From contig JADJPF010000024.1 in NCBI GenBank assembly GCA_016713405.1, forward strand, positions 124,001 to 188,000: DNA of 64,000 bases, written 5' to 3'. Below, piece by piece: positions 53,903 through 63,787 of the stretch; within the stretch, counting starts at the first letter, position 1; each line of letters opens with the position of its first letter. Made by a program: the position numbers and the translations under genes. The notes beneath the pieces were generated by a model that ran no database searches, was not told the DNA's origin, and saw only the letters and a program-made list of their open reading frames with translations. This DNA comes from Blastocatellia bacterium (lineage in GTDB: Bacteria; Acidobacteriota; Blastocatellia; Chloracidobacteriales; JADJPF01).

Positions 53903-54951
53903 ATTTCCTCGCTACAACTAGGACAGTAATTCCAACGTGTATCAACAGCCTTAGCACAGCGGGAGCAATTACGTTTTAGTGCAAAATTACAAAATGGACA
54001 GAAACGATAATCTTCTTTAACATTTCGTTTGCAACTACTGCAAGCAGACTTGCTTGGTAGATGTAATAAACCTAATAATAATAGTGCGTAAGCAGCACCT
54101 ACTAATAAACTTAGACCAGCAAAGTCACTAGCTCGATTAGCACTAGCTCCAAATTGAAGTGTTATCAACATTGTTAGGATAGTACGTAAACTAAGAGCTT
54201 TTAACATAAAAGAACTGTAAATTATTAGTCCTACAATAGATATTAGTATTACTAGCAGACTGCTAGTTAGTTTATTAGTAGAAAAGTAAGCCCAGGTAGC
54301 TATTAATAAAACTGTAATAAGGCTTAAAAGTTGTGAGACACGGACTAAGATTTTTATCCAAGTTTCGTAATAATGCCATTCTGTATGTAAGTAAAAAAAG
54401 ATTCTTGCACGACGTTCATTAGCAATTGTTTCTGGTGAAAAAACTTCTAAGACTAATCCATTGGTGTTAAGTAGTTCTGTTTGTTCAAGTTGCTGTAAAC
54501 TTACTCTTGTATAAAGCTCTGTATTAGTAAGACCTGTATCTACATAGGGCGACCAAAACCAGGCAACAGGACGAACTTTGTCTTTTTCAAATAAAACCAC
54601 TTCAATGTGAGCAATAATTTTGCCTTGGTCATAGCTTCCAGCTAATGTATAAGTATGGGCTGATGTAGTTTCATGCATTAGCTGTTGAATGTTTTCGTCA
54701 ACAGTTAAGTTATCTGAGTTTGCTAAAAGTTTGCTAATAGGTTCATGCAAATGAGCAACAGATTTCTTAAATTGCGGCCAACGATTTTTTAGCAAAGGCA
54801 AATCTAGTGCGGCTCGTTGTACAAGAATATTTTCCGTGTAATTTCGCAGAATTACTAAGCTAACTGTACAAAGTAACAATAACCCTAAGCCAGCTAAAGC
54901 TAGCCTTCCTAGCAATTCTACTAGCTTAGGAATTTGCAGCCGATTTGTCAT
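53899..54951 (-). CDS. Membrane protein with C-terminal zinc ribbons, second of a related pair
   Basis: A 350-residue protein: N-terminal helix (about 12-34), an extracytoplasmic domain (about 50-190), three helices (about 195-305), and a double zinc ribbon (CSSCKRN, CPFCNF, CSRCAK, CPSCSE). The order of segments is the same as in the downstream gene, including the end in zinc ribbons, which suggests an ancient duplication. It lies 28 nt after the anti-sigma gene. Function unknown; a membrane component of the stress response controlled by the sigma factor is an inference from position only. Confidence 0.8.
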   Translation of the reverse strand: MTNRLQIPKLVELLGRLALAGLGLLLLCTVSLVILRNYTENILVQRAALDLPLLKNRWPQFKKSVAHLHEPISKLLANSDNLTVDENIQQLMHETTSAHTYTLAGSYDQGKIIAHIEVVLFEKDKVRPVAWFWSPYVDTGLTNTELYTRVSLQQLEQTELLNTNGLVLEVFSPETIANERRARIFFYLHTEWHYYETWIKILVRVSQLLSLITVLLIATWAYFSTNKLTSSLLVILISIVGLIIYSSFMLKALSLRTILTMLITLQFGASANRASDFAGLSLLVGAAYALLLLGLLHLPSKSACSSCKRNVKEDYRFCPFCNFALKRNCSRCAKAVDTRWNYCPSCSEEI

Positions 54952-54979
54952 GATAGATAGAAGTTATTGTTGCTTAAAA

Positions 54980-55432
54980 TTACTTACTGCTTTTAGTTTT
55001 ACGTCTCATTTGTATTAGACCTGTTGCTAAAACTACGCTTCCCAACAAAGCACTTATAAAACTAATTAATAATGAACTACTTACAGCACCATAATAATTA
55101 AGTAATCCAAATATTGTACCAAGTACAAATAATAATGTACCACTAAGGATCAAAACATTATAGTTACTACTAGTAAATAGTTCTTGTGTTGGATTTGGTT
55201 GAGTAATACGCTTTAAGCTATATTCTAGTGATAAGCTTGGCTCAATATTAGCAGACTTTGCAAGTGAGCGTAATTGCCCAATAACTATTTTGTAACCATT
55301 TACTTCTTTTGCACAAATAGAACATTGGCGTAAATGGTTGTCAATACGGTGTTTAGCAAAGTCTGATAAATGATTGGATAAATACTCATCCAATTGCTGT
55401 TGTAGATTCTGACATTCGTTCATCTCGCTCAT
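54980..55432 (-). CDS. Putative anti-sigma factor with zinc-finger (HxxxCxxC)
   Basis: A 150-residue membrane protein with the N-terminal anti-sigma zinc-binding motif HLRQCSICAKEV (His33, Cys37, Cys40) and two hydrophobic helices near the C-terminus (about 93-112 and 118-138). It overlaps the end of the ECF sigma gene by 47 bases, the usual linkage for a sigma/anti-sigma pair. Zinc-containing anti-sigma factors hold the sigma factor at the membrane until a signal. Confidence 0.88.
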   Translation of the reverse strand: MSEMNECQNLQQQLDEYLSNHLSDFAKHRIDNHLRQCSICAKEVNGYKIVIGQLRSLAKSANIEPSLSLEYSLKRITQPNPTQELFTSSNYNVLILSGTLLFVLGTIFGLLNYYGAVSSSLLISFISALLGSVVLATGLIQMRRKTKSSK

Positions 55433-55946
55433 CGTCTATACCCATGCGTTTGCGTAACGCTTTTAATGCGTAAAATTTTCGTGATTTAATTGTCCCAATT
55501 GAACAAGAAAGAAGATCAGCAATTTGCTGATTTGTCCAACCTTCTATAAAACTAAGCTCTAAAACTAGGCGATGTTCTTCGCTTAAATCCTGCATTAGAT
55601 CTTGTAGTTTTCTAAAATCTACTTGTTGATCTAAAGAAACACTTTCTTGAATTCGATCTCTTTCAGAAAGCTCTGATGGATTGCGACGACGAGCTACTTC
55701 ATTACGCCAAAGATTAAGAGCGATTGTATAAAGCCAAGTAGTAAATTTAGCAGTTGCTTGATAACGAGATGCAGCATTAACCACACGTAAAAATGTTTCT
55801 TGAACAATATCTTCAGCTAGTTCACGTGAACCTGTTCGACGGTAAATAAAGTTAAGTAATCGGTGTTGGTGACGGCCAACTATTTCGGAAAACGCTGTTT
55901 CATCACCTCGACCAAAGCGCGTCATTAAATTTTCATCAGAAGACAC
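55386..55946 (-). CDS. ECF-type RNA polymerase sigma factor
   Basis: A 186-residue ECF sigma factor from the GTG at 55946, which has a GAGGA Shine-Dalgarno at suitable distance (a TTG at 55964 adds six residues). Region 2 is about 8-75 (RTGSRELAEDIVQETFLRV, FTTWLYTIALNLWRNEVARRR), region 4 about 112-165, with helix-turn-helix WTNQQIADLLSCSIGTIKSR. Four genes follow in one direction: anti-sigma factor and two zinc-ribbon membrane proteins, so this is an autoregulated operon by type. Confidence 0.93.
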   Translation of the reverse strand: MSSDENLMTRFGRGDETAFSEIVGRHQHRLLNFIYRRTGSRELAEDIVQETFLRVVNAASRYQATAKFTTWLYTIALNLWRNEVARRRNPSELSERDRIQESVSLDQQVDFRKLQDLMQDLSEEHRLVLELSFIEGWTNQQIADLLSCSIGTIKSRKFYALKALRKRMGIDDERDERMSESTTAIG

Positions 55947-56084
55947 AGCTAGGATTCCTCGCAAGAATTTTATTTGGTTGTTTTTTGATGGTTTTGTCTA
56001 GCTTATTAAAAGCTTTAGTCAAAAATATAAACCAGCTTAAAAAAAAAAGGTTCAAACTGGTTTTAAGATTTTTCTTATAATTAG

Positions 56085-57124
56085 CTATTTAGTTAAAGGC
56101 CAAAGAAATTGTCCAGATTTATCTAAATAACCAACACTACCTTTTACTTGTATTTGAGCTAAGCCATTAGCAAAACCACTACAGTTATAATAATCAAAAG
56201 GTGTTTTTATAATTACTGTGCCTAAACTATTAATATAAGCACATTTGCCGTTAATGCTAACTTGAGCTAAACCTTCATTAAAAGCATCAGCAAAGTCAAA
56301 CATAGGTGCAATAACAATTTCGCCTGCTTTGTTTATATAACCATATTTATTATTAATTCTTACAGAAATTAAATCTTCTGAAAAAGCTCGATTTTCAAAA
56401 GTTATTGATGCTTTAAAGTTGCTTAAATTATAGGAGGATTTTTCATAACCTAAATCTTGGCTAGTTACTTCTGTGATATCTGTTTTAGTAAAATTTCCAA
56501 GCGTTTCATTAGGCAAATAGAAGAACACTTTTCCAGTTTTATCTATAAAAGCAGGGTGTAAATCATTTTGCTTAAATCGTACTGCTGCTAAAGATTCAGA
56601 AAATGATGTAGCAGAAAAAAACTGTGGATTAACTACTGTTTGGCCGGACTTATCAATAAAGCCATAATGATCCCCAATTTTAACTACTGCTAAGCCTTCA
56701 GAAAAAGACCGGGCTTGATCAAACTGTGGTGTAATTACTATTTCACCTTTTTTATTAATAAAGCCATATTTACCATTAATTGCAACTACAGCTAAGTCTT
56801 CAGAAAATGCAGCATAATTATTGACATTATTAGGTAGGTAAAATTCTGTTTCTCCACGGCTGTTAATTACTTCTATTTTGTTATCTTTACGTACAAATGC
56901 CAGACCTTGAGAGAAAAAGCTAGCTTGATCAAATTCTGCTGCTATAACTACTTTACCAGTTTTATCAATGTAACCCCATTTATTGTCTTGTTTAATGGGA
57001 AATAAATTTATGTCAGTAGAGTAATTAACAGTTTTGTGCTATGAGATTGTGCATTTATTGAGGTTTGATAAGATATTGTTAAAAAAGAACATATTATTAG
57101 GCTAATAAGAAAAATTTTTTTCAT
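56085..57124 (-). CDS. WG-repeat (KWG) secreted protein, one frameshift
   Basis: A reconstructed 346-residue protein. Signal peptide at 1-23 (MKKIFLISLIICSF...INAQ); then, after restoring one A in the run read at 57032-57035, a series of WG/YG repeats of about 45-50 residues, such as DNKWGYIDKTGKVVIAAEFDQASFF, NGKYGFINKKGEIVITPQFDQARSF and NNKYGYINKAGEIVIAPMFDFADAF. WG repeats form beta-propeller or repeat structures that bind ligands or other proteins; function unknown. No start codon lies between the break and the long open frame, which supports a frameshift over a separate gene. Confidence 0.8.
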
Positions 57125-57297
57125 AAATTTTTACTCCTAACTAAGTTTATGGAAATTGATTTATGTAATGTTTATTTAATTTTAAGTTGGTTTTTACAGT
57201 ATAAACTAGGAAGTTAGAATAAGGAAAGGTTACAGAAATATTATTTAAGCTATTTAAGAAGCAAAAAAGTAAGATAGGTGTATCAGAATAAACACTC

Positions 57298-57327
57298 AAG
57301 CACGAAATTACTTACAATTTCGTGCTT
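57298..57327 (-). terminator. Terminator of rpmB
   Basis: Perfect 12-bp inverted repeat (AAGCACGAAATT / AATTTCGTGCTT, loop ACTTAC) located 32 bases beyond the minus-strand rpmB stop. T-run on that strand is weak, but the stem is strong. Confidence 0.75.
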
Positions 57328-57358
57328 AGTAGGTTTTATGTAAATTTTTAATGGAAAA

Positions 57359-57545
57359 TTAAACTTTAGTAACTTTCCCGCCTTTAATACATTGAGTACA
57401 AACTTTTAAGTGACAGCGTGTATTGTTAACAACTGTATGAACTCTTTGTAGATTGGGGTTAAATCTGCGTCTAGTGCGGTTATTAGCATAAGCTAACACG
57501 GTTGCCAAATTGTGGCCTTTTGCAAATATCACATTTCATTGACAT
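57359..57545 (-). CDS. rpmB: Ribosomal protein bL28 (one frameshift)
   Basis: About 61 residues once one extra base near 57484 is removed. The N-terminal half reads MSMKCDICKRPQFGNRVS, the second half NNRTRRRFNPNLQRVHT...CTQCIKGGKV, together the bL28 family pattern with its Cys-x-x-Cys zinc ribbon (CDIC, CTQC). A single essential gene broken in the middle is almost certainly a sequence error. The gene lies divergently from the SurA-like gene. Confidence 0.85.
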
Positions 57546-57722
57546 AAAACTTTATCTCCTCTGCTAGTGCCAAAAATTATGCTTGGTGACAAGGGTTTTG
57601 ATATTTTATTTTCGGCGCGTTTATTGGTATGATTTCAAATTCAGTTTTTAATAGAAAACGCTATTTATAGCAAACCACTTTTACTAAGTCAAATAATAAG
57701 GGCAAAAAGGAGCAAGTTTATT

Positions 57723-58966
57723 GTGCAAGTCAAGTCTAGTAGACTCAAAATGTTGTTATTTTCTCTAGTTTTATTATTTTCTTTAACCGTTGCTTGTGAT
57801 ACTGGTAGCAAAGCAGGCTCTAACACTAGTGGTAGTGGTGGGGAAACAGTCGCTAAAGTAGGAAGTATAGAAATACCTCTTTCTAAAGTAGATCGACTTA
57901 TTGAACAAGTTGCAACAAAGTCAGACAGGTAAAAATTACCGATCTAAATATCGTTGAATTAGCTTCAGCACGACTTCAAGTACTAGATTCAATAATTACT
58001 GATGAAGTTCTTTATCAAAGGTCAAAACAAGAAAACATTAAAATTAGTGATGAAGATGTACAAGCTTTAATACAAAAGGCTATTCAGGAACGAGGGCTTT
58101 CTTCTGATGATTTTCAAAAAGAATTAAAAAATATAGGAATGTCAGAAGAAGAGTTTCGTGAAGAAGAACGTAGAAAAATGGCGGTTGCTAAACTACAAGA
58201 AAAAACTAGCCAGGTTAAACCACCAACAGATAAAGAAATAGAAGAATATTATAATAATAACCCAGGACAATTTACTATTGGTAAAGGTATTAATATTAGT
58301 CAGATAACTGTTGATGCAGCAGATAATAAAGCAAAAAACGATGCCATTGGTGAAGACCAAGCTAAACAAAAAATAGAAACTCTTTATAGCCAGTTAAAAA
58401 CAGGTGGCGATTTTGCTACAGTAGCTCGTACACAATCAGAAGATCCTTCTGCATTAAAGGGAGGCGACCTAGGATTTTTAGATGAACAAGCTTTGCAACA
58501 AGGAGGCTTTCCTCCTCAACTTATACAAGCTTTTTATCAAATGCGAGAAGGTGATATCACTCCTCCTGTACAAGGCTCTAAAGGTCGTTGGTATATCTTT
58601 AAGCTGACGGCTAAACGCACTCAAGAAGAAAAGCTTACTTTAGATAATCCCCAAGTAAAGAGTCAAATTTCTCAACTTTTACTTTCTCAACGCAAAAATG
58701 TTCTTAACTCTGCATTGCTTGCAACAGCAATGAGCCAAACTAAAGTAGAAAATTTCTTAGCTCAAAGAATGCTTCAAAACCCAGATAATTTTGGCTCTCT
58801 AAGACCTACTAGTTTAGCTACAGGTTCTAATGCTACAGAAAATAAAGCTACACCTAAACCAGAGGAAAATAAAGAGGTTAAAGAAAATCCAATTACTGAC
58901 CCAACCAAAGAAACCAAAGACGCTACTACAGATAAAAGTAGCGAAAAGAAACCAACAGAAAAATAA
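57723..58966 (+). CDS. SurA/PpiC-type peptidyl-prolyl isomerase lipoprotein (one frameshift)
   Basis: A reconstructed 414-residue lipoprotein from a GTG (Shine-Dalgarno AAAGGAG): signal and lipobox LTVAC near residues 12-26, a SurA_N-like helical region (ELASARLQVLDSIITDEVLYQRS...), then a parvulin domain from about 165 (SQSEDPSALKGGDLGF, MREGDITPPVQGSKGRWYIFKL). One base is missing in the AGGT segment at 57927-57930. The C-terminus is a Lys/Glu/Thr-rich tail. It acts as a chaperone or isomerase for secreted proteins in the envelope. Confidence 0.85.
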
Positions 58967-59029
58967 AATATTAACTTTAAACCATAAGATGATGACTCTA
59001 TTTATCTTATGGTTTAACAATTGACTATT

Positions 59030-60933
59030 ATGTTATTTCGATTTGAAGATATTTATAAGTCATATGCTACAGATAAAGTGCTTTGTGGTGTAAGCTTCCA
59101 GATTAATCCTGGCGAAAAAGTTGGTCTAGTTGGCCGTAATGGTGCTGGTAAAACTACAATTTTTCGTCTTTTATTAGCTACAGAACAAGCAGATCAAGGG
59201 CAAATTTTCCGCGCTAGTAATCTTTCCATTGGACTTCTAGCACAACAACATCGGGTTGTAGCAGGAACGACAATTTTAGAAAGTGCATTAAGCGTTTTTA
59301 CAAAAGTACATGAAATAGAATCACGCATGAAAAAGCTAGAACAAGCTATGACAGAACTTGTTGATGAAGCTTTAGAAACAGCTTTAATTGAATATAGTGA
59401 ACTGCAACAAAGCTATGAAATGGCAGGTGGTTTTACTGTTTCAGCACGTGCTGAAGCTGTTTTACTAGGTTTGGGTTTTAATAAGGCAGACTTTTCATTG
59501 TCTGTCACCCACCTAAGTGGCGGCCAACAAGCAAGACTTAGCCTTGCAAAACTTCTTTTAGGCGAACCAGACATTTTACTTTTAGATGAGCCTACCAACC
59601 ATTTAGATATAAGTGCTATTGAATGGTTAGAAGAATTTTTAATCTCTTATAAGTCAGCCTATGTTATTATTTCTCACGATCGCTATATGCTTGATAAATG
59701 TACAAATAGAATCTTAGAATTGGAAACTGGCAAAATTAGTAATTATCCTGGTAATTTTTCTTTTTATCTTGAGGAGCGAGAAGAACGCCGTAAAGCACAA
59801 CTTCGTGCTTATGAACAGCAACAAGAGCTTATTGAACGTACAGAAGAATTTATTAGACGTAATTTAGCAGGTCAAAAAACTAAGCAAGCAAAATCTCGTC
59901 GGCGTATGCTAGAGAAAATGGAAAAGGTAGAATCTTTAACTACAACAGAAGCAGTTGCTAGTTTTTCTGTTAAACCAATTGCACGTAGTGGTGATATAGT
60001 GTTAACTGTAGAAGATTTATCCATCGGTTATCAAACACATTCTTTAGCTACAAAAATTAACTTTACTTTGCGTCGGGGAGAAGTATTAGCTATCATAGGT
60101 GGTAATGGTACAGGAAAAACCACATTACTACGCACTTTATTAAATCGTCAACCTGCATTAAATGGTGAAGTACATTGGGGTAGTAATATTAGTATTGGCT
60201 ACTATGACCAGCAACTTAATGAACTTAACCAAAGTAATCGGGTAATTGATGAGATAAGAGAACTTGAGCCTTATGCAGAAGAAGTAAAATTGAGATCATT
60301 TCTTGGAACATTTAATTTTTCTGGGGATGATGTATTTAAGCAAGTTTCTGATCTTAGTGGTGGTGAGCAAGGTCGTCTAGCTTTAGCGAAATTAGTCTAT
60401 AGCCGGGTTAATGTACTGGTTTTGGATGAACCAACTAATCATTTAGACATTATTTCAAGAGAAGCCCTAGAAAGTGCTTTAGATGGATTTGCTGGTACAG
60501 CATTAGTTGTTTCCATGATGACAGATATTTTCTCGATCGATTGGCAACAGAAATAGTATACTTAGACGGCAAACAAGCAGAAATTTTTTCTGGCACATAT
60601 TCAGAATATTGTGAAGTGCGCCAAAAACGTATTGAACAAGAGCAGCAACTTCGCGCACAGCAAGCACGTGAAGTGCGCAATATCACTAAAATTACCAAAC
60701 CTAAAACTGTAAAAACAGTTCTACGTGATATAACTGTGATTGAAAAAGACATTGCAGAGTTAGAATCAGAGGTTTCTCAAGTTTCTCAATCACTAGCTAG
60801 CTTAGAGGTCGCTCGCAGTCCAGAGCGGTTAACTCAATTGCAAATAGAATATGATAGGCTTAATGAAAAGCTAGAATCGCTTTATCAAGAATGGGAAACA
60901 GTTATGTTAAGCAGAGAAAATGTTAATAGTTAA
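59030..60933 (+). CDS. ABC-F family ATPase, second copy (one frameshift)
   Basis: A reconstructed 634-residue ABC-F protein (start ATG at 59030; a TTG nine bases earlier is possible). Walker A GRNGAGKTT, signature LSGGQQARLSLA, Walker B LLLDEPTNHLD; then a linker and second ATPase with GGNGTGKTT, LSGGEQGRLALA, VLDEPTNHLDI. One C is missing in the CC at 60513-60514: after it the protein reads HDRYFLDRLATEIVYLDGKQ and ends in a coiled coil. It resembles the other ABC-F gene but is not a recent duplicate. Confidence 0.88.
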
Positions 60934-60980
60934 TGAAGTTAGACATCAGATTTTGAGCTAATCAGGTTGAGGAGGCTATC

Positions 60981-63695
60981 ATGAGAATTGCCTGTCCAAA
61001 ATGTGGGCGTGAGTATAGACTAGATCCTTCGCGCATTCCTGCAAAAGGGGCAAGGTTTACTTGCTGGGGTTGTCAAGCAAAAGTAGAAGTTCGACCACTA
61101 CAAGCTGGACAAAATGAGGCTACTGTTACAGAGTCAGCATCAAGCAAAGATCTAAAAGAACAAAAACAAGCAGTTGATGAAGCAAAAGCTACTAGCTCAC
61201 CACCACCTGCTACATCAAATCAAAGTGATTCAAAAAGTGAAGATGAAGGCTTTTTTACTGGCCCAGGTATAAAGAAATCAACCCTAAGTAAAGCTGATAG
61301 TGAACCAAAACGAGAGCCAACTTCAGCAGCTAAAACTGCACCACTGCTACCTAGCAAATTACAAACAGCCCCAAATCCATCTGTGGAGGCGGGTTTAACA
61401 GGTGCATTAGTAGGTGGAGGCTTAACAGGAACACTAAAGGCACAACCCTTAAAAATTACTTGTCCAAAATGCCAACATGTATATCGTATAGATCCTTCGC
61501 GTATACCGGGCGGTGGAGGTAAATTTACTTGCCGTAATTGTCAAGCACGTATAGAAGTACGTCCTAACCAAAAAACAGAAGAAAAATCGGCAGAAGCAGT
61601 TCAAAAAGGAACTAGCAGATATCAAACTCCTCCAGTTTGTCAACCAACTATCCCAAATGCTGGCTTAGTAGCAAATGTAACAGATACTAAACCTGCTACA
61701 GAAGAAGAATTAAATAAACCCGGCCCAATTACAGGCCCATTTAGCTTTAAGCCTCCTGAAGAAGAATCTAAAAAAGAAGCACAAGAAGCACAAGCTATCT
61801 TTGATGGTGAGTCTACAATGGTAATGGGATCTCCTCCCTCACAAATCAAGAAGGCTATGGAAGAAGCTCAAGCTAAAACGGATGAAGAAGCTTCAAAAAA
61901 AGACTTTGGTTTCTCTTTTACGGATCCTTCAAATGAAATTAATGAACCAGTAAAATCACCTGCTTTCGATTTTTCTGATTTAAGTAAACCTAAAGAGGTA
62001 GGGTTTGACTTACCTATACCATCTAAGGAAGAAAAAGTAGAAGCAAATTTTAATTTTCTTGATCCAAATGCGGAAAAACCTGCTGAAGAGCCAAAAGAAA
62101 AGTTTAGTTTTTCTGATGATTCTACTCCAATTGCAGTAGGGACAACTCGTAAAGAATCAGGTGAATTGCCTAATACAGAAACAGCTAGTGCAGACACCAA
62201 AAGAGATCTTACAGATCCCTTAGAACCAATTTCTGAGGTAAACAGCACTTTAGCCATGACTAATGCAGATATTGCTTCTGTTATAGAATCTCGTACTAAA
62301 GAAAAATCAGAAGAAAAGACAGAAAAGGCAGAAAAAAAATTAACAATACCTATTCCGCCTGTATTTGAATTTGACCTTAATTTACCAGAAACAAAACCTA
62401 GTAGTGAAATATCCTCTGGCCTTAGCCAGGCTTCTGAAGATCTAAATGCTACAGTAGCTGTTGAAGCTGGTAAACCTGCTTGGCAATCAGCAGACAATGA
62501 AGAAAAAGCAGAAATCAAGAAAGAGCAAAGTGATAATATTTTTGACTTAAAAACCTCAGTTGGTGTGCCTTCATTAGCACCACTAAATGAAGCTACAAAA
62601 GCAGATGAAAATAAAACAAAACAACTTTCTTCTGAGCCTACTTTTAATTTAGAAGAAAAAGAACAATCTAGTCCTTTTACTTTTATTCCTCCTGCTGTAG
62701 CACCAACACTAGAAAAGCCTGGTGCTAACCTTGTTAAAGAGCCTGTAAAAATGGAGGAAAAATTACCAAATTCTCCTCCATTTAGTTTAACTAAAGGTGA
62801 AGAAGAGAAAAAAGCAGAGTCAAAAATACCTCCTCCACCATCCTTAAAACCTAAAACAGAACCGCCTGTTCTTAAAAAAGAAGATAAGCCTGCTTCAGAA
62901 ATACCAGCATTTAAGCCGCCTAAAGTAGACTTACCTAAAGCAGAACCAGCTAAAAAGGAGCCAAAGTCAGATCCTCCTAAAGCTAAAGCAGATATACTTA
63001 ATAAACCATTAAAAGAAGAAATAAAGACAGAAGAATTACCTATACCAGTTTATAACCCAGATATATTTTCTCCACCACCAGCATCAGAAGAAGCTGAGAG
63101 TAGTGGAAGTGGTTTATTTAAAGGATTGATAGTAGGATCTAGTGTAGCACTTCTTGGGGTAATTATTTATTTTGCTTTCTTTAGGACTCCAACACCAGTT
63201 GTAACAAGTTCACCTACACCTACAGAAACACAAATAGTAAAAAATACTCCTACTGTAGTTCAAACACCTGATGAGCCAATTACTAGCCCAACACCAAAGG
63301 CAAGTGTTAGCCCAACACCAACTACAACTAGTCCAACACCAAAGGCAAGTGTTAGCCCAACACCTGCAACTAGCCCAACTCCAAAAGTAACACCAACACC
63401 AAAAGCGACTGATAAGCCAAGCACAGGCGGTAGTTTGCCAGATTCTTTAGCTGGAGCAGGAAAATATACTGTCCAAGTACGTGCTACTCAAAGCCAAGGT
63501 GAAGCAGAAAGTATTGGAAAAAAATTACGTAGTAGCGGTGCAGAAGCTTATGTTGTAAGGGCTGATTTAGGAGCAAAAGGTATTTGGTATCGTGTACGAG
63601 TAGGACGTTATCAAAGCTTTGCAGAAGCCCAAAAAGCAGGTGCAGAACTAAAAAATAAAGGTTCAGTGGCAGAGTTTATAGCTACTACATATTAA
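60981..63695 (+). CDS. Envelope protein with two MJ0042-type zinc ribbons, disordered linker, TM helix and SPOR domain
   Basis: A 904-residue protein. Two zinc ribbons of the MJ0042 family are at residues 3-40 (CPKCGREYRLDPSRIP...CWGCQAKVEVRP) and about 156-193 (CPKCQHVYRIDPSRIP...CRNCQARIEVRP), a duplicated domain. About 200-710 is low-complexity (Glu/Lys/Pro/Ser), then a TM helix near 715-735 (GLIVGSSVALLGVIIYFAFF), then an S-P-T-P-rich segment and a C-terminal SPOR domain (about 825-904), which binds septal peptidoglycan. It probably links cytoplasmic or membrane factors to the division site; zinc ribbon plus SPOR is an unusual but plausible combination. Confidence 0.88.
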   Translation: MRIACPKCGREYRLDPSRIPAKGARFTCWGCQAKVEVRPLQAGQNEATVTESASSKDLKEQKQAVDEAKATSSPPPATSNQSDSKSEDEGFFTGPGIKKSTLSKADSEPKREPTSAAKTAPLLPSKLQTAPNPSVEAGLTGALVGGGLTGTLKAQPLKITCPKCQHVYRIDPSRIPGGGGKFTCRNCQARIEVRPNQKTEEKSAEAVQKGTSRYQTPPVCQPTIPNAGLVANVTDTKPATEEELNKPGPITGPFSFKPPEEESKKEAQEAQAIFDGESTMVMGSPPSQIKKAMEEAQAKTDEEASKKDFGFSFTDPSNEINEPVKSPAFDFSDLSKPKEVGFDLPIPSKEEKVEANFNFLDPNAEKPAEEPKEKFSFSDDSTPIAVGTTRKESGELPNTETASADTKRDLTDPLEPISEVNSTLAMTNADIASVIESRTKEKSEEKTEKAEKKLTIPIPPVFEFDLNLPETKPSSEISSGLSQASEDLNATVAVEAGKPAWQSADNEEKAEIKKEQSDNIFDLKTSVGVPSLAPLNEATKADENKTKQLSSEPTFNLEEKEQSSPFTFIPPAVAPTLEKPGANLVKEPVKMEEKLPNSPPFSLTKGEEEKKAESKIPPPPSLKPKTEPPVLKKEDKPASEIPAFKPPKVDLPKAEPAKKEPKSDPPKAKADILNKPLKEEIKTEELPIPVYNPDIFSPPPASEEAESSGSGLFKGLIVGSSVALLGVIIYFAFFRTPTPVVTSSPTPTETQIVKNTPTVVQTPDEPITSPTPKASVSPTPTTTSPTPKASVSPTPATSPTPKVTPTPKATDKPSTGGSLPDSLAGAGKYTVQVRATQSQGEAESIGKKLRSSGAEAYVVRADLGAKGIWYRVRVGRYQSFAEAQKAGAELKNKGSVAEFIATTY
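63283..63420 (+). repeat. S-P-T-P coding repeats
   Basis: An imperfect tandem repeat inside the SPOR gene: a unit beginning AGCCCAACACCAAAGGCAAG is repeated (from about 63287 and 63332), followed by decayed copies of AGCCCAAC(A/T)CC. It codes for a Ser/Pro/Thr-rich stalk and may vary in length between strains. Confidence 0.7.
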
Positions 63696-63717
63696 TCTAT
63701 TTTGTTTTAATTAATTG

Positions 63718-63750
63718 AATGAGGAAGAAATTTAAGGTTTCTTCCTCATT
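63718..63750 (+). terminator. Terminator after the SPOR-domain gene
   Basis: Perfect 13-bp arms AATGAGGAAGAAA (63718-63730) / TTTCTTCCTCATT (63738-63750), loop TTTAAGG. T-tract after the stem is short. Positioned just after the stop and before the next gene. Confidence 0.8.
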
Positions 63751-63787
63751 CATTATTCTAGGCAATATTATTTAGGGGTAATAAATT

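Noticed and set aside
57036..57540. Programmed frameshifting as an explanation for the broken genes
   Set aside because: The breaks occur in unrelated genes, including rpmB and an aminotransferase, without the slippery-site and stimulatory structures expected of programmed events.
58814..59024. Small open frames in both directions over the C-terminal tail of the SurA-like gene
   Set aside because: They are frames through a Lys/Glu-rich, A-rich coding tail and have no start signals.
60541..60933. A separate coiled-coil protein after the ABC-F gene
   Set aside because: It begins with the normal ABC-F sequence (ATEIVYLDGKQ) that belongs to the gene before the frameshift.
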